From DASRWI01 sp035654655 (GTDB taxonomy: Bacteria; Bacteroidota; Ignavibacteria; Ignavibacteriales; Ignavibacteriaceae): DNA of 64,000 bases. The notes below the pieces were generated by a model, which saw only the letters and a program-made list of their open reading frames with translations, was not told the DNA's origin and made no database searches. The translations under genes and the position numbers were made by a program. This document shows, in pieces, positions 1-7,724 of the stretch (within the stretch, counting starts at the first letter, position 1; the number at the start of each line of letters is the position of its first letter). The stretch lies in assembly GCA_035654655.1 (NCBI GenBank), contig DASRWI010000016.1:144071-208070 (forward strand), written 5' to 3'.

Positions 1-322
1 CAATACAGGCAAGAACAATAGTCAATCCAAGAAATCCGGAGACAGGTTTAGAAAAATAATTCCTGATATTTACCGCTAAGGACTTTCCTGTGGCAATACC
101 TAATTTAGCTGACATATGCTGGATAAGAATAAGCATCATAGTGCTTAGAGTAATTACCCAAAGGAGGGAATATCCAAATTTTGAACCTCCTTCAATGTTT
201 GTTGCCCAGTTACCCGGATCAATAAATCCAACTGTAATGAGAAATCCAGGTCCTAAAAAACTTAATATAGTAGTTAAAGGAACTGATTTTTTATATGTTG
301 AAAGAAGTTTGAATTTTTTCAT
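1..322 (-). CDS. mntH: Nramp-family Mn2+/Fe2+ transporter, N-terminal part
   Basis: A reading frame enters from beyond the left edge and its ATG lies at 322. The first 107 residues are visible. Residues 35-41 read DPGNWAT, the TM1 metal-binding motif (Asp and Asn) of Nramp transporters. It is followed by a second hydrophobic helix and the TM2-like stretch QHMSAKLGIATGKSLA. Nramp proteins are proton-coupled divalent metal importers of the inner membrane with 11-12 helices; the TM6 MPH motif would lie outside the window. The plus-strand frame covering the same bases has no protein-like features and is a shadow. Family assignment is firm; substrate (Mn or Fe) is inferred. Confidence 0.87.
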   Translation of the reverse strand, partial: MKKFKLLSTYKKSVPLTTILSFLGPGFLITVGFIDPGNWATNIEGGSKFGYSLLWVITLSTMMLILIQHMSAKLGIATGKSLAVNIRNYFSKPVSGFLGLTIVLACI

Positions 323-414
323 TTTAAAAATATAACAGGATAATTAAAAAAAACTATGATGATTTTATTTTCTTAAGAATAGGTAGAATAGAAATTGGTG
401 AGTTCTTTGGTTTG

Positions 415-765
415 TTATTTTTGATTTGAGATTGCGCTGCTAAATATATTATTGATAGCATTCCTTAATTCATCACTTTGATAGGGTTCTTCAATAATAG
501 CATCCACTATATCAACAAATTTTTGTGACTCCTTTTGTCTCATAGAGGATAAAAGAATAATTGGAAGATGAAAGTTTTTTTTAATTGAAGATAGCAATGA
601 TAAATTTTTATCATCTGTATCAATTATTAATAAATCAAAACTTTTAACTTCAAGTAAGCTTAAAATAGAATCAGGTTTTATAGATACTAAGTTGAAATGT
701 TTGAGTTGTTTTCTTAGGTCTAAATCAATAATTTTTTCTGGCTCTGCAATAAGAATATTTTGCAT
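415..765 (-). CDS. degenerate single-domain response-regulator receiver
   Basis: About 116 residues when started at the ATG at 765 (MQNILIAEP). A longer frame reaches 999 but would run through a terminator hairpin at 871-897, so the short start is preferred. The fold pattern is CheY-like: beta1 ILIAEPE, the candidate phospho-acceptor Asp49 in LLIIDTDD, LLSS after beta4, then EEPYQSDEL. The usual acidic pair is replaced by Glu-Pro-Glu, and the conserved Lys before Pro (normally KP) is Glu93. Phosphorylation chemistry is therefore doubtful and it may be a pseudo-receiver that acts by protein contact. No output domain. Partner unknown. Confidence 0.6.
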   Translation of the reverse strand: MQNILIAEPEKIIDLDLRKQLKHFNLVSIKPDSILSLLEVKSFDLLIIDTDDKNLSLLSSIKKNFHLPIILLSSMRQKESQKFVDIVDAIIEEPYQSDELRNAINNIFSSAISNQK

Positions 766-865
766 AAACTGCCATTCCTGCCTGCTTAGTTTTATAGTTA
801 CATAAATAATATATGCACAAATAAACTCAAAATCAAATAATTTTGCGAATTGCAATTGCAGCATA

Positions 866-931
866 ATAAAAAAGCCTGGAATTTTCTTCCAGGCTTTAAG
901 CCCCTTGAACCATAACTTAATGTAAACTTTT
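866..931 (-). ncRNA. candidate small RNA or transcribed leader (about 65 nt)
   Basis: On the minus strand a good sigma70-like promoter (-35 TTGTAC at 965-960, 16-base spacer, -10 TATAAT at 943-938) is followed about 65 bases later by a strong intrinsic terminator at 897-871. No protein frame with a ribosome site fits between them. This makes a short independent RNA, or an attenuated leader for the receiver gene that starts 100 bases further on at 765. Inferred from signals only; no known RNA family was recognised. Confidence 0.3.
871..897 (-). terminator. intrinsic terminator
   Basis: Perfect 11-bp stem AAAGCCTGGAA / TTCCAGGCTTT with a 5-base loop. On the minus strand it is followed by TTTTTTATTAT, so it terminates minus-strand transcription coming from about 930. 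Confidence 0.75.
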
Positions 932-937
932 GCATAA

Positions 938-965
938 ATTATACAATGTGAGTAATCAAGTACAA
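938..965 (-). promoter_or_regulatory. sigma70-like promoter
   Basis: Minus strand TTGTAC, 16 bases, TATAAT. Places a start near 931, just upstream of the terminator at 897-871. Confidence 0.4.
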
Positions 966-1392
966 TACTAAACGAATCCAAAAACACATACTGAAGCACT
1001 TATTCACACAATTATCTAATGTTTATTGCTCAAGTTGTATGTATGAACAGAATAATAAATTATACTTCCAGCAACATTAAGTTTATAAATATAATCCTTA
1101 CCCTTATATTTTCTTTAGTAGCCTTCTATTTAATGTTATTTTAATTCTTAATTTAAATAACTAGCAACTTACGTTCCCTTCTATTCTAAAACTCCTTTCT
1201 CGCAATGATCTAAATATCTATTTTTCCCCTCCCCTTAACTATTAAACCTAATCCTATTTTATGCTTTAAACATTTAGCATTTAAGCCTTTTTTGTTTAAG
1301 CACATATCACTATTCTCTATGGTGTTTTGGTTTTTTTTAGATATTTTTGAATAGGTATATTTTGTAAAATTTTATTTAATTGGAGTTTTTTT

Positions 1393-2640
1393 ATGGCTGT
1401 TATCAGGCCCTTCAAAGCGCTTAGACCTGCAAAGGATTTTGCTCAAAAAGTTGCTTCCGTACCTTATGATGTGGTAAACAGAGATGAAGCTGCAGAGCTT
1501 GCAAAAAATAATATCTATTCTCTTTTAAATGTTACCCGTTCTGAAATTTCTTTCCCATCTGATGTTAATCCTTATTCTCCCGAAATTTATCTGAAGGCAA
1601 AAGAAAATCTAAACGCTATCATTGATTCCAAGGCTTTAGTTGAAGACCCTAAACCTCATTTCTATTTATACCGCCTGATTATGGATGGAAGAGCTCAGAC
1701 AGGTATTGCTGCTACTTTTTCCGTTGATGATTATGAAAATGATGTTATAATGAAACATGAAAAGACAAGAAAAGAAAAAGAGGATGACCGTACTAATCAT
1801 ATTATTACTACCGGTGCACAGACTGGTCCGGTTTTTTTAACTTACAAGGGTTCTCAAAAAATTGATGAAGCTGTAAAGAAAATTACTGAAGGTGAAAAAC
1901 CTGAATATGATTTTGAATCTGTTGATGGAATTAAACATACAGTATGGGTCGTTCCTAATAAATACAATGATTTGTTTGTTAATGAAATTGCAGCAACAAA
2001 AAATCTATATATTGCAGATGGACATCATCGTGCAGCAAGTGCGTTCCGAACCAGAAATGAAATGAAGAATAATAATCCTAAGCATACAGGTGAGGAAGAA
2101 TATAATTTCTTTATTGGAGTTCTGTTCCCGGCTGACCAATTACAGATACTTCCTTACAACAGAGTTGTATATGATTTAAATGGAAAAAACAAAAACGTTA
2201 TCCTTAATGAAATAAGTGATAAATTTGATATACGTGCAACAGATGATGCTACTCCTGATGAACCTAAAACATTTTGTATGTATATCGACAAGCAATGGTA
2301 TCTTCTACAACCGAAGGATGCAATTGCAGCAAGCAATAGCTTAGCTAAATCTGTTGCTGAAACATTGGATGTTAGTGTACTTCAGGATTTTATTTTAAAT
2401 CCTGTATTTAATATAGATGACCCTCGTACAAACAAAAGAGTTGATTTTGTTGGAGGCATTAGAGGTACAAACGAATTGGAAAGATTAGTTGATTCAGGTA
2501 AGGCTGCAGTTGCTTTTTCATTGTATCCAGTTAGTGTTGAAGATTTAATGAAAATATCTGATGCAGGTGAAATTATGCCGCCTAAATCAACCTGGTTCGA
2601 ACCAAAATTGCGTGATGGTTTGTTAGTACATAAAATCTAA
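1393..2640 (+). CDS. DUF1015 family protein (ParB-like fold predicted)
   Basis: 415 residues, full length for DUF1015. The N-terminus MAVIRPFKALRP and the motif KHEKTRKEKEDDRT are diagnostic. Residues 209-213 read DGHHR, the short His/Arg motif resembling the core of ParB/sulfiredoxin-like proteins, some of which (SerK, SbnI) are free-serine kinases. An adequate ribosome site (TTGGAG) precedes the ATG. It lies directly upstream of serC; DUF1015 genes are commonly linked to serC/serA in Bacteroidetes-type genomes, so a role around O-phosphoserine is a reasonable inference, not shown. Family assignment is firm; biochemical function is not established from the sequence. Confidence 0.85.
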   Translation: MAVIRPFKALRPAKDFAQKVASVPYDVVNRDEAAELAKNNIYSLLNVTRSEISFPSDVNPYSPEIYLKAKENLNAIIDSKALVEDPKPHFYLYRLIMDGRAQTGIAATFSVDDYENDVIMKHEKTRKEKEDDRTNHIITTGAQTGPVFLTYKGSQKIDEAVKKITEGEKPEYDFESVDGIKHTVWVVPNKYNDLFVNEIAATKNLYIADGHHRAASAFRTRNEMKNNNPKHTGEEEYNFFIGVLFPADQLQILPYNRVVYDLNGKNKNVILNEISDKFDIRATDDATPDEPKTFCMYIDKQWYLLQPKDAIAASNSLAKSVAETLDVSVLQDFILNPVFNIDDPRTNKRVDFVGGIRGTNELERLVDSGKAAVAFSLYPVSVEDLMKISDAGEIMPPKSTWFEPKLRDGLLVHKI

Positions 2641-2649
2641 AACGCAGGT

Positions 2650-2779
2650 ACTTCGAGTGTTTTTTGTCCGTAGGCCAAAAAATGTATCGAGAAGACCAAA
2701 GTTTATTTGAATATCGCAGCGGGCATCTCGATACATTTTTCTCGCTAAGATCGAAAAACACTCGATGAACCGCTGCTTG
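2650..2779. repeat. dispersed twin-hairpin repeat, family A copy 1
   Basis: Two hairpins head to head: CTTCGAGTGTTTTTT...AAAAAATGTATCGAGAAG, then CATCTCGATACATTTTT...AAAAACACTCGATGAACC. This copy is the reverse complement of the copy at 8627-8760. Lies between the DUF1015 gene and serC. Confidence 0.75.
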
Positions 2780-2780
2780 T

Positions 2781-2864
2781 CTGTCATTGCGAAAAGTTTG
2801 TGTCCTTGCGAAAAGCGCAGCGACGAAGCAATCTCTGGGTTTAGCCCATGATTTAAACCGTGGG
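2781..2864. repeat. composite repeat, families C and B
   Basis: Begins TGTCATTGCGAAAAG and ends GAAGCAATCTCTGG (family C), followed after a few bases by a degenerate family B palindrome CCCATGATTTAAACCGTGGG at 2845-2864. Same C-then-B order as at 39059-39338 and 40962-41118. Confidence 0.65.
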
Positions 2865-2924
2865 AATATTTGAATTTATGAATTTTAAAAATTTATTAAA
2901 GCCTACAATAAGGAGAAAAACATA

Positions 2925-4016
2925 ATGGAAAAAAGAGTGTATAATTTTAGTGCAGGTCCTGCTGTTCTTCCTGAAGAAGTATTAAAAGAAGCTCAGGAAA
3001 ATTTGTTCTCACTACCGGGTGTTGGTATGTCAATTTTGGAAATTAGTCACCGTTCAAAATATTTCGATGCCGTAATTGAAGAAGCAAAAGCTAACTTGAA
3101 AAAATTAATGGGCTTAAATGATAACTATGACCTTTTATTTCTTCAAGGTGGTGCAAGCTTGCAATTTTCAATGGTACCATTGAACTTAATGCCTCCTAGA
3201 AATAAAGCAGATTATATTGTTACAGGAGTTTGGTCAAAGAAAGCGGTTAAAGAAGCAAAAAGAGTTGGTACTCTTAATATTGCCGCTTCTACTGAGCAGG
3301 AAGGCTTCAATCGCATTCCTACTCCAGATGAAATTAAATTAGACCCTGATGCAGCTTATGTTCATTATACTTCCAACAATACTATTTATGGAACCGAGTG
3401 GAGTTACATTCCTGAAGTTGGTAATGTTCCTTTAGTTTGCGATATGTCTTCGGATATTCTTTCAAGACCAATGGACTTCAATAAGTTTGCATTAATTTAT
3501 GCAGGTGCTCAAAAGAATATGGGACCATCAGGAGTTACCTTTGTTGTTATTCGTAAGGATATGCTTGAGAGAAGTTCTGATAGTCTACATACAATGTTGA
3601 ACTATAAAATCCACGCTGAAAATAATTCTTTATATAATACTCCATCAGTATTCGGAATTTATATTATCAACTTAATTGCTAAATGGCTGCTTAAATTAGG
3701 CGGACTTGAAGCAATGTATAAGATCAACAAGGAAAAAGCTGATTTACTTTACAAGTGCTTTGATGAAAGTGATGGCTTCTATAAAGGGCACGCTTGCAAA
3801 GACAGCCGTTCTTTAATGAACATTACTTTCAGATTGCAAAGTGAAGAACTTGAAAAGAAACTTATCAGCGAAACTACTGCTGCTGGTTTCGATGGTCTAA
3901 AAGGACATCGTTCTGTCGGCGGTTTAAGGGCTTCTGTTTACAATGCATTCCCTGTTAAAGGTGTTGCTGATTTAGTTGATTTTATGAAAGACTTTCAGAA
4001 AAAGAATTCTAAATAA
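2925..4016 (+). CDS. serC: phosphoserine aminotransferase
   Basis: 363 residues, normal length. Fold-type I PLP enzyme converting 3-phosphohydroxypyruvate and glutamate to O-phosphoserine (serine biosynthesis, also the pyridoxine route), cytosolic. Visible marks are the N-terminal YNFSAGPA, the PLP-contacting GGASLQF, and Lys197 in YAGAQKNMGPSG, the Schiff-base lysine. A strong ribosome site AAGGAG sits before the ATG. Preceded by the DUF1015 gene with repeats in between and followed by its own terminator at 4031. No serA or serB is in the window. Confidence 0.96.
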   Translation: MEKRVYNFSAGPAVLPEEVLKEAQENLFSLPGVGMSILEISHRSKYFDAVIEEAKANLKKLMGLNDNYDLLFLQGGASLQFSMVPLNLMPPRNKADYIVTGVWSKKAVKEAKRVGTLNIAASTEQEGFNRIPTPDEIKLDPDAAYVHYTSNNTIYGTEWSYIPEVGNVPLVCDMSSDILSRPMDFNKFALIYAGAQKNMGPSGVTFVVIRKDMLERSSDSLHTMLNYKIHAENNSLYNTPSVFGIYIINLIAKWLLKLGGLEAMYKINKEKADLLYKCFDESDGFYKGHACKDSRSLMNITFRLQSEELEKKLISETTAAGFDGLKGHRSVGGLRASVYNAFPVKGVADLVDFMKDFQKKNSK

Positions 4017-4030
4017 ATTATAAACTTTAA

Positions 4031-4055
4031 GGCTGCAGCAATGCAGCCTTTTTAT
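4031..4055 (+). terminator. serC intrinsic terminator
   Basis: Stem GGCTGCA / TGCAGCC (4031-4037 with 4042-4048), four-base loop, then TTTTTATTA. It lies 15 bases after the serC stop and argues against starting the next gene at 4041. Confidence 0.8.
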
Positions 4056-4070
4056 TATAAGAGAGTTACA

Positions 4071-4496
4071 ATGAAAAAAATATTTTACCTTCTGCCTTTA
4101 GTGCTAATTATTTTCGTTGCCTGTGAGAAAAAAGAAGAATCAAATCTCTCCGTAAAAATTACTCAGGCATTTGCCTTTGCAACAGATGAAAATTGGGAAG
4201 TAAATGTTCCTGCAACTGTAAAGGGATTTAAAACTAAAGGAGAAGAAGGGAATAGAAATGCTTCTCTATCTTACAGTATTGACGTGACAAATCCTCAGGG
4301 AAAAACTTTTTCAAAAATTTATTCAGGTAAGGAAGAAATAAATTTGACTGAAGTCAAAGATGATATAACAATTGATGTTCAATTTTATTTAGACACAACT
4401 TATGTCCCAGGTGATTATAAGATTACACTTAACTTAATTGATGAGTTTTCAAAAAACAAAGCAACAGGTATAGCTGATCTGCAGCTATCTAATTAA
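4071..4496 (+). CDS. small predicted lipoprotein, unknown function
   Basis: 141 residues from the ATG at 4071 (MKKIFYLLPL), chosen because an upstream in-frame ATG at 4041 lies inside the serC terminator. The N-terminus is a lipoprotein signal with the lipobox FVAC at residues 16-19, so the mature protein is probably membrane-anchored in the envelope. The remainder is a beta-rich stretch (DVTNPQGKTFSKIY, YVPGDYKITLNLID) that resembles an Ig-like or macroglobulin-type strand pattern. No family recognised. The next small gene follows 19 bases later and may be co-transcribed. Confidence 0.7.
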   Translation: MKKIFYLLPLVLIIFVACEKKEESNLSVKITQAFAFATDENWEVNVPATVKGFKTKGEEGNRNASLSYSIDVTNPQGKTFSKIYSGKEEINLTEVKDDITIDVQFYLDTTYVPGDYKITLNLIDEFSKNKATGIADLQLSN

Positions 4497-4515
4497 CTTT
4501 AACTGAGGTGCAACC

Positions 4516-4785
4516 ATGGTGAAAGTAATTGGCGGAAAAGGAACATCTAAAGAAGATGCTATTGTTATTGAAGCAGCTAATGAAACTGAAGGAGTTGAAA
4601 CTGAATATATGATTGCTGAAGAAATTTTTGGCAAAGAGAATATTGATTGGCATTTGTTTCAACAAATCTTAGATAATGATACTGAAAATAAAAAAGTTTA
4701 TGACACACTTATTATTGAAGATAATAAAGAAATTCAATACGAACTTTGGTTTGATGTGACTGCTTTTTACGGTAAGTATGAATAG
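4516..4785 (+). CDS. small acidic protein of unknown function
   Basis: 89 residues, ribosome site TGAGG before the ATG, and a terminator directly after it. The protein is acidic, has no signal peptide or membrane segment, and shows an alpha/beta pattern (IDWHLFQQIL, YDTLIIEDNKEIQYELWFDVT). No family recognised. Reality as a gene is supported by the ribosome site, the position between the lipoprotein gene and a terminator, and a plausible globular composition. Confidence 0.65.
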   Translation: MVKVIGGKGTSKEDAIVIEAANETEGVETEYMIAEEIFGKENIDWHLFQQILDNDTENKKVYDTLIIEDNKEIQYELWFDVTAFYGKYE

Positions 4786-4810
4786 AATATTTTTTTAATT
4801 TAAAACAAAA

Positions 4811-4838
4811 AAACCCACAATGTTGTGGGTTTTTTATT
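4811..4838 (+). terminator. intrinsic terminator
   Basis: AAACCCACAA / TTGTGGGTTT with a two-base loop, A-run before and TTTTTT after; works in both directions, so it also serves the convergent minus-strand gene ending at 4925. The same stem sequence is reused at 16692-16715 and, shortened, at 52839-52870. Confidence 0.85.
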
Positions 4839-4860
4839 TTAAAGATTATCCAAATAAAAA

Positions 4861-4890
4861 GTTTAGCCCATGATTTTCCCATAGGGACAG
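4861..4890. repeat. degenerate dispersed palindrome fragment
   Basis: GTTTAGCCCATGATTTTCCC resembles the left half of the family B module (TTTAGCCCATGACTTTAGTCATGGG) seen elsewhere in the window; the right half is eroded. Confidence 0.35.
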
Positions 4891-4924
4891 AACCTTGTGG
4901 TTATCGTGGATTTCAGGATCTTTT

Positions 4925-5659
4925 TTATAATCCAAACAACACAGATAACTTTAGTTCAATTGCACTAATATTTCTGCTGTCTCCAATGAAATGCTCACTA
5001 TTACCTACAGCATAAAGAGGATCTTTTTCATCATTTAATGCAGTAAAGTTATCCAGGATTGGATGAGAAGTTCCTTGTGTAGTAAATTCTTTACTAAACA
5101 AGTTCATCATATTATATTGAACGTTTAAGTCAAGATTAAGTCCTGCTAATTTGAACAATACACCTGCACCTAAACCTAAACCAATTCTTGATGCACTTTC
5201 AATATCATATTCACCGCTGGGAACACTACTTACGCCATTTAGATTTACTTTTCCTGAGAATGAATTGTAAGCTATAAATCCTTGTACATATGGAGAAATA
5301 GGTGACATAGGTATACTGATTGAATATTCTGGACCTACTTTTATTGAAAGTACATTGTTTGTAACCTTAAGATTTCCTTTGTTCACTTCAGCATTACCTT
5401 CGCCGCTATAGAAGTTATATCCAACTTCTCCAAATACATTCATAAAAACTAATCCTAATCTGGCTTTAGCGTGAACATTAAATGCGCCGCCCATACCATA
5501 TTCAGCCCCGTTATAGAATCCTGGAGTTTCACCCCCAAAGTCACCTGATGGAATTGAATAACCAATACCTGCACCAAGTTGGAAACTTTGAGCGTTTGTG
5601 TTAACTGAAAATATAGTAACTAAGAAAGGAATAACTAATAGTAAAAAATATTTTTTCAT
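4925..5659 (-). CDS. outer-membrane beta-barrel protein
   Basis: 244 residues from the ATG at 5659 (MKKYFLLLVIP); the frame extends to 5743 but the added residues precede a clear signal peptide ending near NTNAQS. The mature part has alternating aromatic/glycine strands (LGAGIGYSIPSG, VFGEVGYNFYSGEG, GLGLGAGVLFKL) and ends in a strand finishing LSVLFGL, typical of 8-stranded OMP_b-brl proteins (PF13505/PF13568 type). Located in the outer membrane by inference; ligand unknown. Ribosome site AGGATA. Divergent from the TetR efflux operon across a 172-bp region, so the TetR protein could influence it too. Confidence 0.8.
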   Translation of the reverse strand: MKKYFLLLVIPFLVTIFSVNTNAQSFQLGAGIGYSIPSGDFGGETPGFYNGAEYGMGGAFNVHAKARLGLVFMNVFGEVGYNFYSGEGNAEVNKGNLKVTNNVLSIKVGPEYSISIPMSPISPYVQGFIAYNSFSGKVNLNGVSSVPSGEYDIESASRIGLGLGAGVLFKLAGLNLDLNVQYNMMNLFSKEFTTQGTSHPILDNFTALNDEKDPLYAVGNSEHFIGDSRNISAIELKLSVLFGL

Positions 5660-5750
5660 TTTATATCCTATTTTTTTTATTGATAGTATAATATACCTAT
5701 AATTTTTCAGCTTTTTTCCATTTATTTTCGTTTCATCTGTCACACCCCCC

Positions 5751-5781
5751 TTGACAATTTAATTTAACCAATTTAATTTTG
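5751..5781 (+). promoter_or_regulatory. Bacteroidetes-type promoter of the tetR efflux operon
   Basis: TTGACA at 5751-5756 and TAATTTTG at 5774-5781, matching the Bacteroidetes -33/-7 pattern (TTG ... TAnnTTTG) with the usual spacing. Transcription would start around 5788, just before three tandem repeats and the tetR ATG at 5832. Confidence 0.6.
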
Positions 5782-5792
5782 GACTAACTAAT

Positions 5793-5831
5793 AGAGTTAT
5801 TAAATAGAGCTATTAAACAGACTTATTAAAT
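5793..5831 (+). repeat. three tandem 13-bp repeats between promoter and tetR start
   Basis: AGAGTTATTAAAT, AGAGCTATTAAAC and AGACTTATTAAAT follow each other without a gap and end at the base before the tetR start codon. Their position just downstream of the promoter suits an operator for the adjacent TetR protein or a translational element; no ribosome site of normal sequence is visible here. Confidence 0.75.
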
Positions 5832-6452
5832 ATGAACGAAATAAAAGAAGACAAAACTGAAGAGAAGATACTTGAGGCTGCCGAAAAGTTATTTCTTGAA
5901 AAAGGATTCGCTTTGACATCCACTACTGAGATTGCCAAAGTAGTTGGCGTTAATCAGGCGATGGTACACTATTATTTCAGGAAGAAGGAAAATCTTTTTG
6001 AAGCAATTTTTGAAAAGAAACTAAAGCTTTTAGTGAGCACCTTTTTCAGCATAAGCGAAGAGGATATTCCTTTTGAAGAAAAACTAAAGAAAAAAATTGA
6101 ACTTCATTTTGATATGCTTAAGGAAAACCGGAATATACCTTTTCTAATAATTAATGAGTTTTGTACAAATCCTGACAGATTAAAATCGATAAAAGAAAAA
6201 GTTAAAGAATTTCCTATTGCGCTATTAAAGCAAATTGAAAAGGAAATAAAAATTGAAGTGAATGAAGGAAGGTTACGACCTACAAATCCTGCTGACCTTT
6301 TAATAAGCGTGATATCATTAAATGTAATGCTTTTTTTAGCGCTCCCTATTTTCAAGCAGGCAATTGAAATGTCAGATGATGAAATAGAAGAATTTCTTGA
6401 GCATCGAAAACAAGAAAATGTTAGAATAATATTAAACAGTTTAAAACCATAA
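5832..6452 (+). CDS. TetR/AcrR-family transcriptional regulator
   Basis: 206 residues. Residues 5-60 form the TetR DNA-binding domain (KILEAAEKLFLEKGF, then the recognition helix region VNQAMVHYYFRKKENLF). The C-terminal ligand domain is helical and unassigned. The gene starts an operon with a TolC-like channel, a HlyD adaptor and an ABC-2 exporter, so it is most likely a repressor of that pump, released by a pump substrate; E. coli CecR plays this role for ybhGFSR. The three 13-bp repeats directly before its start codon are a candidate operator. Next gene follows after 5 bases. Confidence 0.9.
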   Translation: MNEIKEDKTEEKILEAAEKLFLEKGFALTSTTEIAKVVGVNQAMVHYYFRKKENLFEAIFEKKLKLLVSTFFSISEEDIPFEEKLKKKIELHFDMLKENRNIPFLIINEFCTNPDRLKSIKEKVKEFPIALLKQIEKEIKIEVNEGRLRPTNPADLLISVISLNVMLFLALPIFKQAIEMSDDEIEEFLEHRKQENVRIILNSLKP

Positions 6453-6457
6453 TTTAT

Positions 6458-7723
6458 ATGAACAGATATTTAAAAATATTACTGCTATTGCTCGGTTTAT
6501 GTTCTTCCTATAGTTATAGTCAAATTACTCTTGAACAAAGCCGTGAGGATGCCAGAAAAAATTATCCTCTTATAAAACAATACAATATTCTTGAACAGCT
6601 TGAAGAATTTAATTTATCAAATGCAAGCAAAGGATATTTTCCTCAAATTACTGTTACCGGAAAGGCAAGTTATCAATCAGAGGTAATTCAAATCCCTATC
6701 TCTTTCCCGGGATTTAAATTAGAATCGCCTGATAAAGACCAGTATTCTATTGTAGGTGAAGTAAGCCAGGTTGTTTGGGATGGCGGAGCAATAAGTGCTC
6801 AGAAGGATATACTCTCATCAACTTCGAATGTGGAAAAGAAAAAGCTTGAAGTTGATTTGTATTCTCTCAATGATAGAGTTAATCAATTATTCTTCAGTAT
6901 ACTCCTGTTTGATGAACAGTTGAAATCAAATATGATTTTGCAAGATGAACTTCAAAATAATTTTAATAGAGTTTACGCCTATGTTCAAAATGGAGTTGCT
7001 AATCAGGCGGACCTTGATGCTGTTCGAGTTGAGCAGATAAATGCAAAGAAAAAAGAAATTGAACTGAAAGCAAATAAAAAATCGTTTGTTGAAATGTTAT
7101 CTGTTCTTACAGGTAAACAAATTACAGAATCTGATAGTCTTGTTGCACCTGAAGTAAAAGAAGATAATTTTACTGTAAATAAAATTAACCGACCTGAGTT
7201 GGATTTATTTAATGCTCAAAAAGATTTATTTCAAAATCAAAGAAGTACAATCACTGCAAGTAATCTTCCAAAAATTAGTTTGTTCCTTCAAGGAGGTTAT
7301 GGTAAACCCGGATTAAATATGCTTAAGAATGATTTCAGCAGCTACTACATTGGTGGAGTTAGGTTTACCTGGAATTTAAGTTCACTTTATACAAGAAGTA
7401 ATAGCCTTGATATTATTGAACTTAATCAGCGTAATGTAGACCTGCAAAGTGAAACATTCCTGTTTAACACTGATATTAAATTAAAACAGCAGAATAATGA
7501 AATTCAAAAAATAAAAGATTTTCTTGTTCAGGATTCTGAAGTCATTAACCTGAGAAATAATATTAAGAAATCTGCTGAAGCTAAATATCAGAATGGTACC
7601 ATAACTATTACCGATTTACTTCGTGAAATAAATTTAGAAAATTTAGCTGTTACTGAAAAAGCTGTTCACCAAATACAATTAACATTAGCAATTTATAATT
7701 TATTAAATACTACAAATAATTAA
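6458..7723 (+). CDS. TolC-like outer-membrane efflux channel
   Basis: 421 residues with an N-terminal signal peptide (ends near SYSYSQ). It has the two-fold outer-membrane efflux protein pattern: long amphipathic helices (LEQLEEFNLSNASKGYFPQITVTG, QNRAYAY-like VYAYVQNGVANQADLD) alternating with strands such as YIGGVRFTWNLSS. It would form a trimeric tunnel through the outer membrane for the adaptor and ABC transporter encoded downstream. Spaced 5 bases from tetR and 1 base from the adaptor gene, so clearly co-transcribed. Substrate unknown. Confidence 0.88.
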   Translation: MNRYLKILLLLLGLCSSYSYSQITLEQSREDARKNYPLIKQYNILEQLEEFNLSNASKGYFPQITVTGKASYQSEVIQIPISFPGFKLESPDKDQYSIVGEVSQVVWDGGAISAQKDILSSTSNVEKKKLEVDLYSLNDRVNQLFFSILLFDEQLKSNMILQDELQNNFNRVYAYVQNGVANQADLDAVRVEQINAKKKEIELKANKKSFVEMLSVLTGKQITESDSLVAPEVKEDNFTVNKINRPELDLFNAQKDLFQNQRSTITASNLPKISLFLQGGYGKPGLNMLKNDFSSYYIGGVRFTWNLSSLYTRSNSLDIIELNQRNVDLQSETFLFNTDIKLKQQNNEIQKIKDFLVQDSEVINLRNNIKKSAEAKYQNGTITITDLLREINLENLAVTEKAVHQIQLTLAIYNLLNTTNN

Positions 7724-7724
7724 T

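Larger units (their letters stand above)
766..1392. other. intergenic region, AT-rich, no protein gene
   Basis: No convincing coding frame lies between the receiver gene and the DUF1015 gene. The part at 866-965 holds a promoter and a terminator on the minus strand (separate entries). The stretch 1000-1380 is very AT-rich with T-runs and shows nothing I recognise; it presumably carries the promoter of the DUF1015-serC unit. Confidence 0.6.

Noticed and set aside
90..335. 81-residue plus-strand frame at the left edge
   Set aside because: It is the shadow of the Nramp transporter gene, which reads cleanly on the opposite strand with the DPGNWAT motif.
766..999. Longer form of the pseudo-receiver gene starting at 999
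   Set aside because: The added 78 residues run through a strong terminator and a promoter, contain no domain, and precede a natural beta1 start at 765.
1000..1392. tRNA or riboswitch in the long gap before the DUF1015 gene
   Set aside because: No T-arm (GTTCRA) with matching acceptor stem and no conserved aptamer core could be found.
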